NCBI RefSeq assembly: GCF_008630935.1
Contig: NZ_CP043908.1
Location: forward strand, 248,001 to 312,000
Direction: 5' to 3'
Length of the DNA: 64,000 nucleotides
Origin: Thermodesulfobacterium sp. TA1
GTDB taxonomy: Bacteria; Desulfobacterota; Thermodesulfobacteria; Thermodesulfobacteriales; Thermodesulfobacteriaceae
The notes under the pieces are model-generated. The model ran no database searches. It had not been told where the DNA came from and saw only the letters and a program-made list of their open reading frames with translations. How positions within the stretch are numbered: position 1 is the first letter of the stretch; each line of letters starts with the position of its first letter. The translations under genes were made by a program, and so were the position numbers. Shown here piece by piece: positions 56,130 to 64,000 of the stretch.

Positions 56130-56851
56130 CACTGGGCAATTTGTAGGGCTTCTTTAAGGTTTAAGGTACCTTCATAAAGGGCTCTTCCGGTTATGACTCC
56201 TATCAAACCTTCTTTTTCGTAAGCTTTAAGTTTTTTGATGTCCTCTAAGGTTGAGACCCCTCCTGCTAAGATGATAGGATGGGCAGAGACTTGAAGAGCC
56301 TTTTCTAACCTTTCTGTCTCTACTCCTTTTTGGGTTCCGTCTCTTTCTATAAGGGTTAAGATAATAGCAAAAAGGTCAAGCCCGTTTAAACTTTGGATAA
56401 ATTCTAAATAATCAATATCCGAAGTTTTTATCCATCCTGCAATAGCAACTTTATCCCCTCTTACGTCTACGCTTACGATTATTTTTTTAGGATGTTTACT
56501 ACATAAACTTTTTAACCAATCAAGTGAGGATACCGCCTTGGTTCCTAAGATAACTTGAGAGACTCCCTTTTTAAGATAGGTTTCTACGTGTTCTTCTGTT
56601 CTTATTCCACCTCCTACTTGCACAGGGATATCAAGGTTTTGAGTTATTTTGATGATCAAGTCTTGATGGACCGGGTAGCCTTCTTTAGCTCCGTCAAGGT
56701 CAACTATATGGAGTCTTTTTGCTCCTTCTTGTTTAAAAAAACGGGCATATTCTTCGGGATCTTCCCCATAAACCTTGGTTTTTTCATAGTCTCCTTGAAA
56801 AAGTCTTACTACTTTGTGATTTCTTAAGTCTATAGCAGGAATTACCAACAT
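56129..56851 (-). CDS. hisA: Phosphoribosylformimino-5-aminoimidazole carboxamide ribotide isomerase
   Basis: A 240-residue TIM-barrel isomerase in histidine synthesis. The catalytic aspartates are in PAIDLRNHKVVRL (D8) and VSVDVRGDKVAIAGW (about D127). The half-barrel phosphate motifs VQVGGGIRTEEHV and LAGGVSTLEDIK are seen. HisA rather than HisF by these motifs. It lies between a lipoprotein gene (3 nt upstream) and the RNB gene, away from other his genes. Confidence 0.96.
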   Translation of the reverse strand: MLVIPAIDLRNHKVVRLFQGDYEKTKVYGEDPEEYARFFKQEGAKRLHIVDLDGAKEGYPVHQDLIIKITQNLDIPVQVGGGIRTEEHVETYLKKGVSQVILGTKAVSSLDWLKSLCSKHPKKIIVSVDVRGDKVAIAGWIKTSDIDYLEFIQSLNGLDLFAIILTLIERDGTQKGVETERLEKALQVSAHPIILAGGVSTLEDIKKLKAYEKEGLIGVITGRALYEGTLNLKEALQIAQ

Positions 56852-56854
56852 GTT

Positions 56855-57499
56855 TTACCTCTTTTCTGCTGGAAATTTTTGAACAAGGATTTCTATCCCG
56901 TTTGCAGCCAATTCTTTAGCGGTAAGCCATTTAATTTTTTTGTAGATTTTGAAGTTTAACAAGTTTTCGCTCAAAGGTTTCTGGGTTTCGTCAAACAGTT
57001 CAGACCAAATAATCCTACCTGAAGCCCCGTCATAAAGCACTAAGGTAAAGGCTACGCTTGCCGGTTCATTAACAGAAAAACCGCTTCCTTCTCTCTCTTT
57101 ATAACGATAAACTTTTCCATAAAGGATAGCATCTGCGCTGGTTTTTAAGGATAAATTTTTAATAAACTCAGGGAAACTACGAGTTTCTGAAAGACTTTCT
57201 GAGATAAGGACTTCTGCTTCATGTTTAGAAAGAAATTTAAACTGATAAGGCAGGTTGGCAGCTTGCAATCTTTCTTTCAGTATCTGGGTAAGGGTTTCTG
57301 TAGCTGAAAACATGATAGGACCAGAAATTATACCTTTAAAAGGCACATAGAAAACTTCCTTTTGCTCTGGACTGTAAACCTCAAAAGGAAGGACTAAGAT
57401 GGTTTTCAAAGAAGTAGGAGTATAAGTAGGTTGGGAAGGAGAAGAGGCGCATCCACCAAAAACTAAACATAAACTTATAAGAAAAAACAGTTTTTTCAT
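56855..57499 (-). CDS. Lipoprotein of unknown function
   Basis: 214 residues. MKKLFFLISLCLVFGGC is a lipoprotein signal with the lipidated cysteine at 17. The mature part begins TILVLPFEVYSPEQ and contains TSADAILYGKVYRYKER and SVAFTLVLYDGASGRIIWSE, alternating strands of the kind seen in CsgG/LpoB-like and DUF4136-like lipoproteins; I cannot assign a family firmly. Probably anchored to the outer membrane facing the periplasm. An extended -10 promoter (TGTTATAAT, 57536-57528) lies upstream. Confidence 0.75.
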   Translation of the reverse strand: MKKLFFLISLCLVFGGCASSPSQPTYTPTSLKTILVLPFEVYSPEQKEVFYVPFKGIISGPIMFSATETLTQILKERLQAANLPYQFKFLSKHEAEVLISESLSETRSFPEFIKNLSLKTSADAILYGKVYRYKEREGSGFSVNEPASVAFTLVLYDGASGRIIWSELFDETQKPLSENLLNFKIYKKIKWLTAKELAANGIEILVQKFPAEKR

Positions 57500-57527
57500 A
57501 AAAAACCTCTCTAAGGCTTTTTGTAGT

Positions 57528-57536
57528 ATTATAACA
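57528..57536 (-). promoter_or_regulatory. Extended -10 promoter of the lipoprotein-hisA-RNB operon
   Basis: On the minus strand TGTTATAAT matches an extended -10 element about 30 nt before the lipoprotein ATG at 57499. No good -35 box is visible at the expected distance. Confidence 0.5.
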
Positions 57537-57572
57537 CATTAACCGGGTTTATGCACTAAATCCAAAAATAAA

Positions 57573-57587
57573 GGTCTAACTTAGACC
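57573..57587. promoter_or_regulatory. Palindrome upstream of the purine permease promoter
   Basis: A perfect palindrome GGTCTA-ACT-TAGACC between the divergent lipoprotein and permease promoters, 24 nt before the permease -35 box, followed by AGTTTTTT on the plus strand. It could be an operator or, less likely because nothing known is transcribed into it, a small terminator. Confidence 0.4.
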
Positions 57588-57610
57588 AGTTTTTTAGTTG
57601 GTGGCTTAAG

Positions 57611-57639
57611 TTGACGAAAAGGTTTTTTAACACTATATT
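57611..57639 (+). promoter_or_regulatory. Promoter of the purine permease gene
   Basis: TTGACG (57611-57616), a 17-nt spacer and TATATT (57634-57639), predicting a start near 57646 and a 24-nt leader, too short to hold a purine riboswitch. Confidence 0.65.
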
Positions 57640-57669
57640 TGCAGTATATTACCATAGGATTTAGAGAGA

Positions 57670-58980
57670 ATGTGGCAAAACTTGGTCAGACGGATTTTTA
57701 ATCTGGATAAAAAAAATACCAACGTTAAGACAGAGTTTATAGCAGGTTTTACAACCTTTATGACGATGGCTTATGTGCTTGCGGTGGTTCCTTCCCTTCT
57801 TTCTAAGACAGGTATGCCTAAAGAACCACTTTTTACCTCTGTTGCGTTGATGTGTATGTTTTCAACTTTTTTAATGGGGGTCTATGCTAATCTACCCTTT
57901 GCCTTAGCCCCTGGAATAGGACTATGTGCTTTTTTTACCTATACCGTAGTTTTAGGTATGGGATATTCCTGGCAAACCGCCCTTACTGCTGTTTTTTTAG
58001 AAGGGATAATTTTTATCTTTCTTACCGTTACTAACCTTAGGACCGCTATTGCCAAAGCTATTCCCGAAAATTTAAAAAAGGCGGTTTCTGTAGGTATAGG
58101 GCTTTTTATAGCTTTTATCGGACTCCAGAACGCCCACATTGTAGTCAAAAACCCTAATGTACTTGTACAATTAGGGGATTTAACTCAGGCAGAGGCTATT
58201 TTAGGTCTGATAGGGATAATCCTTACGGGGGTATTGCTTTTTTTTAGGATAAAAGGGGCCTTACTTTTAGGAATACTTATTACTGCAGCCTTGGGAATAC
58301 CTTTAGGAATAACCCGTTTAGATGGTTTTCAATTGATATCTTTTCCCTCTTCTTTGTCTTCGGTCTTTTTTAAATTTGATTTTAGTCAGTTTTTTTCAGG
58401 AAATTTCTTAATCATCGTGCTTACCTTTCTTTCTATAGACCTTTTTGATACCATAGGAACCCTTATTGGAGTTTCTACTAAGGCAAAGCTTGAAGAAAGG
58501 TTTGGAGAAGGTATAAGCTTTAAGCGAGGGCTTTTGGTAGATGCCATAGGTACAACCTTAGGGGCTATGTTTGGTGTTTCTACGGTTACGGCTTACATAG
58601 AAAGTGCCTCTGGGGTTGCAGAAGGGGGCAGGACAGGTCTTACCTCGGTTTTTACTGCTTTCTTTTTTCTTTTAGCCTTGTTTTTTTCTTCCCTTTTTTT
58701 ATCTATCCCCCTTTGTGCTATAACCCCTGCTTTGGTTTTGGTGGGACTTTTTATGTTAACCACCATCAAGGAGATAGATTTTGAAGATTTAACCGAAGGG
58801 CTTCCCGCCTTTTTAACCATCATGTTTATGCCTTTAACCTTTAGCATAGTAAATGGTATTATCATAGGGGTATTAAGCTATGTAGGTTTAAAACTTTTAT
58901 CTGGAAGGATAAAAGAGGTACCATTTCCTACCCTTTTGATAGCTTTATTTTTTATAGCTAAATTATGGGTAGGCTTTTAA
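57670..58980 (+). CDS. NCS2 family purine permease (AzgA/PbuG-like)
   Basis: A 436-residue inner-membrane transporter with about twelve to fourteen hydrophobic segments. KTEFIAGFTTFMTMAYVLAV is the AzgA-subfamily opening. The substrate-binding region is seen in FALAPGIGLCAFFTYTVV and the later FGVSTVTAYIESASGVAEGG, with DLFDTIGTLIGV between them. The subfamily imports adenine, guanine or hypoxanthine by proton symport; the precise purine is not readable. It has its own promoter and no purine-gene neighbours. Confidence 0.9.
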   Translation: MWQNLVRRIFNLDKKNTNVKTEFIAGFTTFMTMAYVLAVVPSLLSKTGMPKEPLFTSVALMCMFSTFLMGVYANLPFALAPGIGLCAFFTYTVVLGMGYSWQTALTAVFLEGIIFIFLTVTNLRTAIAKAIPENLKKAVSVGIGLFIAFIGLQNAHIVVKNPNVLVQLGDLTQAEAILGLIGIILTGVLLFFRIKGALLLGILITAALGIPLGITRLDGFQLISFPSSLSSVFFKFDFSQFFSGNFLIIVLTFLSIDLFDTIGTLIGVSTKAKLEERFGEGISFKRGLLVDAIGTTLGAMFGVSTVTAYIESASGVAEGGRTGLTSVFTAFFFLLALFFSSLFLSIPLCAITPALVLVGLFMLTTIKEIDFEDLTEGLPAFLTIMFMPLTFSIVNGIIIGVLSYVGLKLLSGRIKEVPFPTLLIALFFIAKLWVGF

Positions 58981-59046
58981 CTCTTTAATGAAGTTGGTTT
59001 ACAACGGGTTAGGTTAGGGTTATAATTATTTTTAGGTTTGTTTGGT

Positions 59047-59583
59047 ATGGATCCTTTAAAACTACTCGAAAAGTATGGCAAAGAGAACCCTGAGTTTTTA
59101 AAAATTATAATCGCTCATTCTCAGGCTGTTGCGGAAAAGGCGTTAGAAATAGCCAAAAAGTTTAAGCAGATAGACTTAGAGTTGGTTTATCAAGGGGCTA
59201 TGCTCCATGATATAGGTTGTTTTTTTACTTATTTTCCTAAGCTTAACGAAAGCACCAAAGAACCTTATATAAAACATGGAGTGATAGGTAGGATCATTTT
59301 AGAAAAGGAAGGGTATCCAGGGCTTGGATTAATTTGCGAAAGGCATATAGGAGTAGGGATAACTAAAGAAGAAATCATAAAACACAATCTACCTCTTCCT
59401 CCAAGGAATATGGTTCCCCAGACTTTAGAAGAAAAAATCATAGCCTTTGCAGATAAGTTTTTTTCTAAACTTCCTGAAAGGCTTAATAAAGAAAAATCTA
59501 TAGAGGAAATAAAAAGAGAGCTTGGAAATCATGGAGAGGAAAAGGTAAGAATTTTTGAAACCTGGTTAAAAGAATTTTCTTAA
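59047..59583 (+). CDS. HD domain phosphohydrolase-like protein
   Basis: 178 residues with an HD metal site: H in IIAHSQAVAEKALEIAK, the HD pair in GAMLHDIGCFFTYFP, H in YIKHGVIG, and a later aspartate in IIAFADKFFSK. It resembles the stand-alone HDIG proteins of bacteria and archaea; substrate unknown, nucleotides or phosphate esters being likely. An in-frame TTG at 59038 is available but the ATG at 59047 is preferred. It precedes malate dehydrogenase by 13 nt. Confidence 0.85.
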   Translation: MDPLKLLEKYGKENPEFLKIIIAHSQAVAEKALEIAKKFKQIDLELVYQGAMLHDIGCFFTYFPKLNESTKEPYIKHGVIGRIILEKEGYPGLGLICERHIGVGITKEEIIKHNLPLPPRNMVPQTLEEKIIAFADKFFSKLPERLNKEKSIEEIKRELGNHGEEKVRIFETWLKEFS

Positions 59584-59596
59584 CAAGGGGGAAAGG

Positions 59597-60526
59597 ATGA
59601 GTAAATTAGCTATCATCGGGGCAGGTGCAGTAGGAACAAGTTGTGCCCATTGGGCTATGGTAAAAAATACCGCCCAAGAAATCGTGTTGGTTGACATCAT
59701 TCCAGATTTAGCCAAAGGTAAAGCCTTAGATTTAGCTCAAAGCTCACCGCTTTATGGTTTTTCAGGAAAAATTGTAGGAACCGAAGATTTTTCAGCCATA
59801 GAGGGTGCAGATGTAGTGGTAATTACAGCCGGTAAACCCAGGCAACCAGGAATGTCAAGAGAGGACTTGATAAACATCAACGAAAAAATCGTAAGCTCTT
59901 GCGCAGAAAACGTTAAAAAATATGCTCCTCAGTCTATATTGATCGTAGTTTCTAATCCGCTTGATGCTATGGTTTATGTAGCTTTTAAGGTAACAGGGTT
60001 TCCTAAGGAAAGGGTGATAGGGATGGCTGGGGTGCTTGATTCAGCCCGTTATCGTTATTTTTTGGCAGAAGCTTTAGGTGTAAGTCCTAAAGATGTGCAG
60101 GCCTTGGTAATGGGAATCCATGGAGACCTCATGCTTCCTCTGGTGCGCTTGGCTAACATCTCAGGTATACCTGTTACCGAACTTCTTCCCCAAGAGAAAA
60201 TAGAGGAGGTAGTGCACAGGACAAAGTTTGGCGGTGGAGAAATCGTATCTTATCTTAAAACAGGTAGCGCCTTTACTACCCCAGGGCTTTCCGTAATAGA
60301 AATGGTAGAAAGTATCTTAAAAGACGAAAAACGGGTGCTTACCTGTTCGGTATATTTAGAAGGTGAATATGGAATAAAAGGAGTTTTCCTTGGGGTTCCT
60401 GTAGTTTTAGGGAGAAAAGGGGTAGAAAGGGTGATTGAAATTAAGTTATTACCCGAAGAGGAAGAAGGTTTAAAAAAATGTGCAGAATATTGTCAGGAAC
60501 TTCTTTCTTTTTTGACCATTAAATAA
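59597..60526 (+). CDS. mdh: Malate dehydrogenase (LDH-like type)
   Basis: A 309-residue NAD-dependent 2-hydroxyacid dehydrogenase. The Rossmann motif is IIGAGAVGTSCAHW; the mobile loop GKPRQPGMSREDL has arginine where lactate dehydrogenases have glutamine, favouring malate/oxaloacetate. The catalytic pair is in GVLDSARYRYF (Asp, Arg) and MGIHGDLMLP (His), the latter with isoleucine where GGHGD or GEHGD is usual. It would serve the TCA or reductive TCA reactions. A GGGGGAAAGG ribosome binding site precedes the ATG. Confidence 0.92.
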   Translation: MSKLAIIGAGAVGTSCAHWAMVKNTAQEIVLVDIIPDLAKGKALDLAQSSPLYGFSGKIVGTEDFSAIEGADVVVITAGKPRQPGMSREDLININEKIVSSCAENVKKYAPQSILIVVSNPLDAMVYVAFKVTGFPKERVIGMAGVLDSARYRYFLAEALGVSPKDVQALVMGIHGDLMLPLVRLANISGIPVTELLPQEKIEEVVHRTKFGGGEIVSYLKTGSAFTTPGLSVIEMVESILKDEKRVLTCSVYLEGEYGIKGVFLGVPVVLGRKGVERVIEIKLLPEEEEGLKKCAEYCQELLSFLTIK

Positions 60527-60537
60527 TAGGAGGTGAA

Positions 60538-61617
60538 ATGCTTGGCAGTAAGCATTTTTTCCAGTTTTTGTTTATATTAGTTTGTACGGTTTTTGGGGGA
60601 GGCATTTTGTTTTATTTTTATCCTGATAAAGGTTATTTTTTCCCAGCTTTAGGAGGTGCAGCCGGTTTGTTTTTGGGGTTGTTGGTAGTCTTTATCGAAA
60701 AAAAAATAAAGGACCTTCCTTTTTTGCAGCTTTTGGGTAGTTCTATCGGTTTGTTGGTAGGGTTGGGGGTTGCAAGGCTTATTTCTTCTGTTTTTAATCA
60801 AGTGTTAGGCAATACTGTTTGGGAAATCTTTCTTTACATCATGAGTATGTTAGGGTTAGGATATTTAGGTCTCGTTCTTGGGGGAAAAAAGTTTCAAGAA
60901 TTAAAAGTCTCAGATATGATAGAGAAAACTTTAGATAAACTACTTGCCAAGGCTCTTACTCCGATTTCTACGGTTTCTAAAAAACTTTCTAAAAAAGACG
61001 CATTCAAAGATTTTTCTAAAGAAAACCTTAAGGTGCTTGATACTAGTGCCATTATAGACGGAAGGATAGTAGATATTGCTAAGGTAGGTTGGATTGAAGG
61101 AACGGTGGTAATTCCTAAGTTTATTTTAGAGGAGATCCAGTTTTTAGCAGATAGCACAGAACCTATAAAAAGAGAAAGAGGACAAAGGGCTTTAGACCTA
61201 TTAAATGAATTAAAAAAACTATCTAAGGTAGACCTTAAGATTGTGGAAACTAATTATCCTAAAGGACCTACCGACGAAAAGCTTATCAAGTTTTGTAAAG
61301 AAACAGGGGCAAAGTTGATTACTACTGACTATAATTTGAATAAGGTTTGTCAGTTAGAAAAAGTAGAAGTCCTTAACATAAACGACTTGTTTTTGGCTCT
61401 TAAACTGCCGGTTCATCCAGGAGAGATACTTAAGGTTCAAGTAGTAAAAGAAGGTAAAGAGAAAGGGCAAGGTGTAGGTTATCTTGAAGACGGAAGTATG
61501 GTGGTGATAGAAAACGGAAGGCCTTTTATAGGAAAGGAAGTAGAAGTAGTAGTAACCCATCTTTTACATTCTTCAAGTGGAAGAATAATCTTTGCTCAAA
61601 TCAAAAGATATGCCTAA
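60538..61617 (+). CDS. Membrane-anchored PIN-TRAM domain protein (YacL-like)
   Basis: 359 residues. About four N-terminal membrane helices (residues 8-120) precede a PIN-like nuclease domain with acidic residues in LDTSAIIDGRIVDIAK, FILEEIQFLAD and ITTDYNLNKVC, then a C-terminal TRAM domain (about 300-359; GQGVGYLEDGSMVVIENG). This is the YacL/PilT-N family; an RNase role at the membrane is inferred from the fold. AGGAGG lies 6 nt before the ATG. Its end overlaps mutL by 8 nt. Confidence 0.9.
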   Translation: MLGSKHFFQFLFILVCTVFGGGILFYFYPDKGYFFPALGGAAGLFLGLLVVFIEKKIKDLPFLQLLGSSIGLLVGLGVARLISSVFNQVLGNTVWEIFLYIMSMLGLGYLGLVLGGKKFQELKVSDMIEKTLDKLLAKALTPISTVSKKLSKKDAFKDFSKENLKVLDTSAIIDGRIVDIAKVGWIEGTVVIPKFILEEIQFLADSTEPIKRERGQRALDLLNELKKLSKVDLKIVETNYPKGPTDEKLIKFCKETGAKLITTDYNLNKVCQLEKVEVLNINDLFLALKLPVHPGEILKVQVVKEGKEKGQGVGYLEDGSMVVIENGRPFIGKEVEVVVTHLLHSSSGRIIFAQIKRYA

Positions 61618-63298
61618 GATCTCAATTTTGCCAGAAGAAATAAGGGGAAAGATTGCAGCCGGAGAAGTGGTAGAAAGACCGGCTTCTGTAGTAAAAGAGT
61701 TGGTAGAAAACTCCTTTGATGCCCAAGCTTCTTACATCCGAGTAGTGCTTAAAGAAGGTGGTTTAAGAGAGATTGCGGTTTATGACGACGGAGAAGGGAT
61801 GGATTTAGAAGACCTAAAGGTTTGTTACCATCACTTTGCTACCAGTAAAATAAAAAACCTGGCTGATATTTTTAGGGTAGTAACCTATGGATTTAGAGGT
61901 GAGGCCCTTGCTAGCATTGCTCAAGTTTCAAGAATGAATATTGCAAGCCTAAGAGAAGGGCAGGAGATAGCTTACCAAATAGAAATAGAGGCTGGAAAAG
62001 AGGTAGGAATTAAACCGGTTCCTTTAAAAAAGGGGACCTTGGTGGTGGTAAAAGACCTCTTCTTTAATCTACCTGCCAGAAAAGCTTTTTTAAAGTCTCC
62101 TCGCACAGAAACCCTTAAGGTATTAGAGGTATTTAAAGGCCTTTGTCTTTCTCATCCAGAACTTAAGTTTGAACTTAAAATCCAAGATGAAAAAGAAAAG
62201 GTGCTTTTTTCTTGGGAAGGAGGTTCATTAATAGGTCTTTTGCAAAAAATTACAGGAATTGAGCAAAAACATTTTCAAGAGATTAGGTTAGAAAACCCAC
62301 CTTATGTGGTAGAACTAACTCTTACCGATACCTCCTATACCCTTCCTCATACGAGATACCTTTGGGTTTTTGTTAACCAAAGATGGATAAAGGATGAAAA
62401 GTTGGTTAAGATGCTTATCAATGCCTTCAAACCTTTTTATGGTAATCTTGGTTTCCCGGCAGGGGTGGTTTCGATAAAGGTTCCTTATCATTTGGTGGAT
62501 GTAAACGTCCACCCTGCTAAATGGGAAGTAAGGTTTAAGGATGAAAGAGCCTTGCACCATCTTTTAGCTTTAGCTTTAGAAAAAATTTTTGCGGAAAAAA
62601 AGACCTTTTACCGCCCTACTTTTTCGGAAGAGGGTTTAAAAGTAAAAGAGGACCTCCCTTTAGATTATACAGAATGCTCAAAAACAATCTTCTATCCAAG
62701 AAAAGAAGGTTCTACTTTTCGGGAGCTCAACTTATCTACCTTTAGATCCAGGGATTTTAAATACTTAGGTACCTTTCAGCAGACCTATTTTTTGGTAGAA
62801 AAGGAAGATAAACTTTACTTGATAGACCAGCATGCCCTCTCAGAAAGATTGATTTTTGAAGAACTAAGGGAAAAATATAAAAAAGGGGGTTCACAGAGCT
62901 GCCTTTTCTCCTTACCTTTAAGGTTAAGTCCCGATGGGTTTGTTAACTTTCAAAACCAGCGTAAGGTATTAGAAGAAATAGGGTTTGGTTTTGAGGTTTC
63001 AGAAGAGAAGGTTTTTTTAACAAAAGTGCCTACAGTTTTTAAGGAGGATGTAAGGGAGCTTTTAGAAGAACTCTTAGAGGGAGGTTTTTTAGACCCTAAG
63101 GTTTTACTTAAGGAGGTTTTAGCAGGTTATGCCTGTAGGCTTGCCAGAAAAAAAGGGGATTTTCTTTCTGAAAACGAAGTCTATGAGTTATTAGAAGTTT
63201 TTTTTGAAAAAAAGGTTCAGACATGCCCTCATGGGCGACCGCTTTACTGGGTAATCGAAGCTTATGAAATAGAAAAAAGGTTAAGACGTAAGGTATGA
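61610..63298 (+). CDS. mutL: DNA mismatch repair protein MutL
   Basis: A 562-residue GHKL ATPase. N-terminal motifs: IAAGEVVERPASVVKELVEN, DDGEGM, and TYGFRGEALASIAQ. The C-terminal endonuclease motif DQHALSERLIFE fits DQHA-x2-E-x4-E, with ACRLARKKGD and CPHGRP also present, so this is a nicking MutL of the kind found in organisms without MutH. The ATG at 61610 (MPKISILPEEI) is chosen over an in-frame TTG at 61592. The stop overlaps the miaA ATG in an ATGA. Confidence 0.96.
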   Translation: MPKISILPEEIRGKIAAGEVVERPASVVKELVENSFDAQASYIRVVLKEGGLREIAVYDDGEGMDLEDLKVCYHHFATSKIKNLADIFRVVTYGFRGEALASIAQVSRMNIASLREGQEIAYQIEIEAGKEVGIKPVPLKKGTLVVVKDLFFNLPARKAFLKSPRTETLKVLEVFKGLCLSHPELKFELKIQDEKEKVLFSWEGGSLIGLLQKITGIEQKHFQEIRLENPPYVVELTLTDTSYTLPHTRYLWVFVNQRWIKDEKLVKMLINAFKPFYGNLGFPAGVVSIKVPYHLVDVNVHPAKWEVRFKDERALHHLLALALEKIFAEKKTFYRPTFSEEGLKVKEDLPLDYTECSKTIFYPRKEGSTFRELNLSTFRSRDFKYLGTFQQTYFLVEKEDKLYLIDQHALSERLIFEELREKYKKGGSQSCLFSLPLRLSPDGFVNFQNQRKVLEEIGFGFEVSEEKVFLTKVPTVFKEDVRELLEELLEGGFLDPKVLLKEVLAGYACRLARKKGDFLSENEVYELLEVFFEKKVQTCPHGRPLYWVIEAYEIEKRLRRKV

Positions 63299-64000
63299 AG
63301 CCTCAAGGTTTGGTAATTTTAGGTCCCACTGGGGTAGGTAAGTCTGAGGTGGCTTTGTTTTTAGCTAAGCATTTAGAAGGGGAAATTATAAACTTTGACT
63401 CCCTTCAATTTTATAAAGATTTAAACATAGGTACAGCAAAACCTACTGAACAGGAAAAGAAAGAGGTCCCTCATCATCTTTACGATATTTTAAACTTAGA
63501 AGAGGAATTTAACGCTGCTAAGTTTGTAGAGTTAGCCGACCAAACCATCGCCGAGGTTTTAGGAAGAAATAAACTTCCTATTTTAGTTGGAGGCACGGGG
63601 CTTTATCTTAGGGCTTTAGAATATGGTTTGTTTCCTTTAGAGATACCAGAAGAGATAAGAGCAAAGGTAATGAAAAGAGCAGAAAAAGATTTAGAGGGAT
63701 TATATCAAGAGCTAAAGAACCTTGACCCAGAATATGCAGACAAGATTTCTTGTAGAGATAAAGTAAGGATTACAAGAGCAATGGAGGTTATCTATACTAC
63801 CGGAAAACCTTTTTCTTTTTTTCATAAAGAACACCCTTTTTTCAAAAAAAAACGATATAATTTTTTTAAAATCGGTTTGATTTTATCAAGAAAAGAACTT
63901 TATCAAAGGATAAATCAACGGGTTCTTAAGATGATAGAGGTAGGTTGGATAGAGGAGGTAAAGAGGCTTTTATCAAAAGGTTTTGGACCTTATTTAAAGG
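63295..64000 (+). CDS. miaA: tRNA dimethylallyltransferase MiaA (partial, runs off the window)
   Basis: At least 235 residues read directly; no stop before the window ends. The P-loop is LVILGPTGVGKSEVAL, followed by the substrate motifs INFDSLQFYKDLNIGTAKPT and VGGTGLYLRALEYG, and RDKVRITRAMEV. MiaA adds a dimethylallyl group to A37 of tRNAs reading UNN codons. The ATG overlaps the mutL TGA by 4 nt, the common mutL-miaA arrangement. Confidence 0.95.
   Translation, partial: MKPQGLVILGPTGVGKSEVALFLAKHLEGEIINFDSLQFYKDLNIGTAKPTEQEKKEVPHHLYDILNLEEEFNAAKFVELADQTIAEVLGRNKLPILVGGTGLYLRALEYGLFPLEIPEEIRAKVMKRAEKDLEGLYQELKNLDPEYADKISCRDKVRITRAMEVIYTTGKPFSFFHKEHPFFKKKRYNFFKIGLILSRKELYQRINQRVLKMIEVGWIEEVKRLLSKGFGPYLK

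Noticed and set aside
57573-57595. A purine riboswitch or terminator before the NCS2 permease.
   Set aside because: The hairpin is upstream of the promoter, not in the transcript, and the leader from the predicted start to the ATG is only about 24 nt.

Overview
The window is a gene-dense stretch of an AT-rich bacterial chromosome. Leucine is mostly TTA/TTG and lysine and glutamate are rich in AAA/GAA; strong AGGAGG-type ribosome binding sites and sigma70-like promoters (TTGACA/TATAAT) are easy to find. Gene content and protein style (zinc-binding ribosomal proteins, citramalate synthase, CooC-like ATPase, fused str-S10-spc-alpha locus, envelope lipoproteins, Rho, MutL with an endonuclease motif) suggest a thermophilic Gram-negative anaerobe, most likely a Thermodesulfobacterium-like member of the Thermodesulfobacteriota. 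The taxonomic call is inference; no rRNA gene is present to settle it.

Layout. 1-1.4 kb: truA and hisB on the plus strand. 1.4-7.3 kb: a minus-strand operon read J-domain protein, aspartate kinase, citramalate synthase, CooC-like ATPase, cysS, cvpA. 7.4-8.6 kb: an ion-transporter-superfamily permease with its own promoter. 8.8-12.2 kb: a minus-strand operon from speE through a flavodoxin-like reductase, a nitroreductase and a DsbC-like lipoprotein to an AMMECR1 protein. 12.3-15.1 kb: a DnaJ-like co-chaperone, dCMP deaminase-like protein and glyA. 15.2-21.2 kb: an envelope-sugar cassette (GT2 glycosyltransferase, DegT aminotransferase, Gfo/Idh dehydrogenase, divergent ArnT-like glycosyltransferase) split by an IS110-family element. 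21.2-22.5 kb: rarA. 22.5-42.2 kb: an uninterrupted translation locus, rpsL-rpsG-fusA-tuf followed by the complete S10, spc and alpha clusters through rplQ and ending in a terminator. 42.2-49.3 kb: a CCA/poly(A)-polymerase-family gene, then the tig-clpP-clpX-lon proteostasis cluster. 49.4-50.9 kb: rho and tRNA-Asn. 51.1-57.5 kb: a SIMPL-like protein, an inositol-monophosphatase/Nudix fusion, a GGDEF protein, an RNase II-family enzyme, hisA and a lipoprotein. 57.7-64 kb: a purine permease, an HD protein, malate dehydrogenase, a PIN-TRAM membrane protein, mutL and the 5' part of miaA, which runs off the window.

The most interesting object is the IS110-family element at about 17209-18659. Its 5' non-coding end carries two consecutive stem / internal-loop / hairpin modules between a promoter and the transposase, the architecture of a bridge RNA. 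Four guide segments can be read in the two loops and matched to the four half-sites around a CT core: the first loop to the host flanks, the second to the element's own ends. That assignment fixes the boundaries and predicts an empty site in which the Gfo/Idh and aminotransferase genes lay 20 nt apart. It also means the element landed in the Shine-Dalgarno sequence of the aminotransferase gene and rebuilt it. Other points worth a look are an EF-Tu with a four-cysteine insertion and anomalous codon use, the IMPase-Nudix fusion, a terminator whose 3' arm is the only visible ribosome binding site of the next gene, and two convergent gene pairs whose stop codons overlap in the same CTAA tetranucleotide.

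No stretch longer than about 300 bases lacks a gene or RNA. The largest gaps are the left end of the IS element and the two sides of tRNA-Asn, described below.
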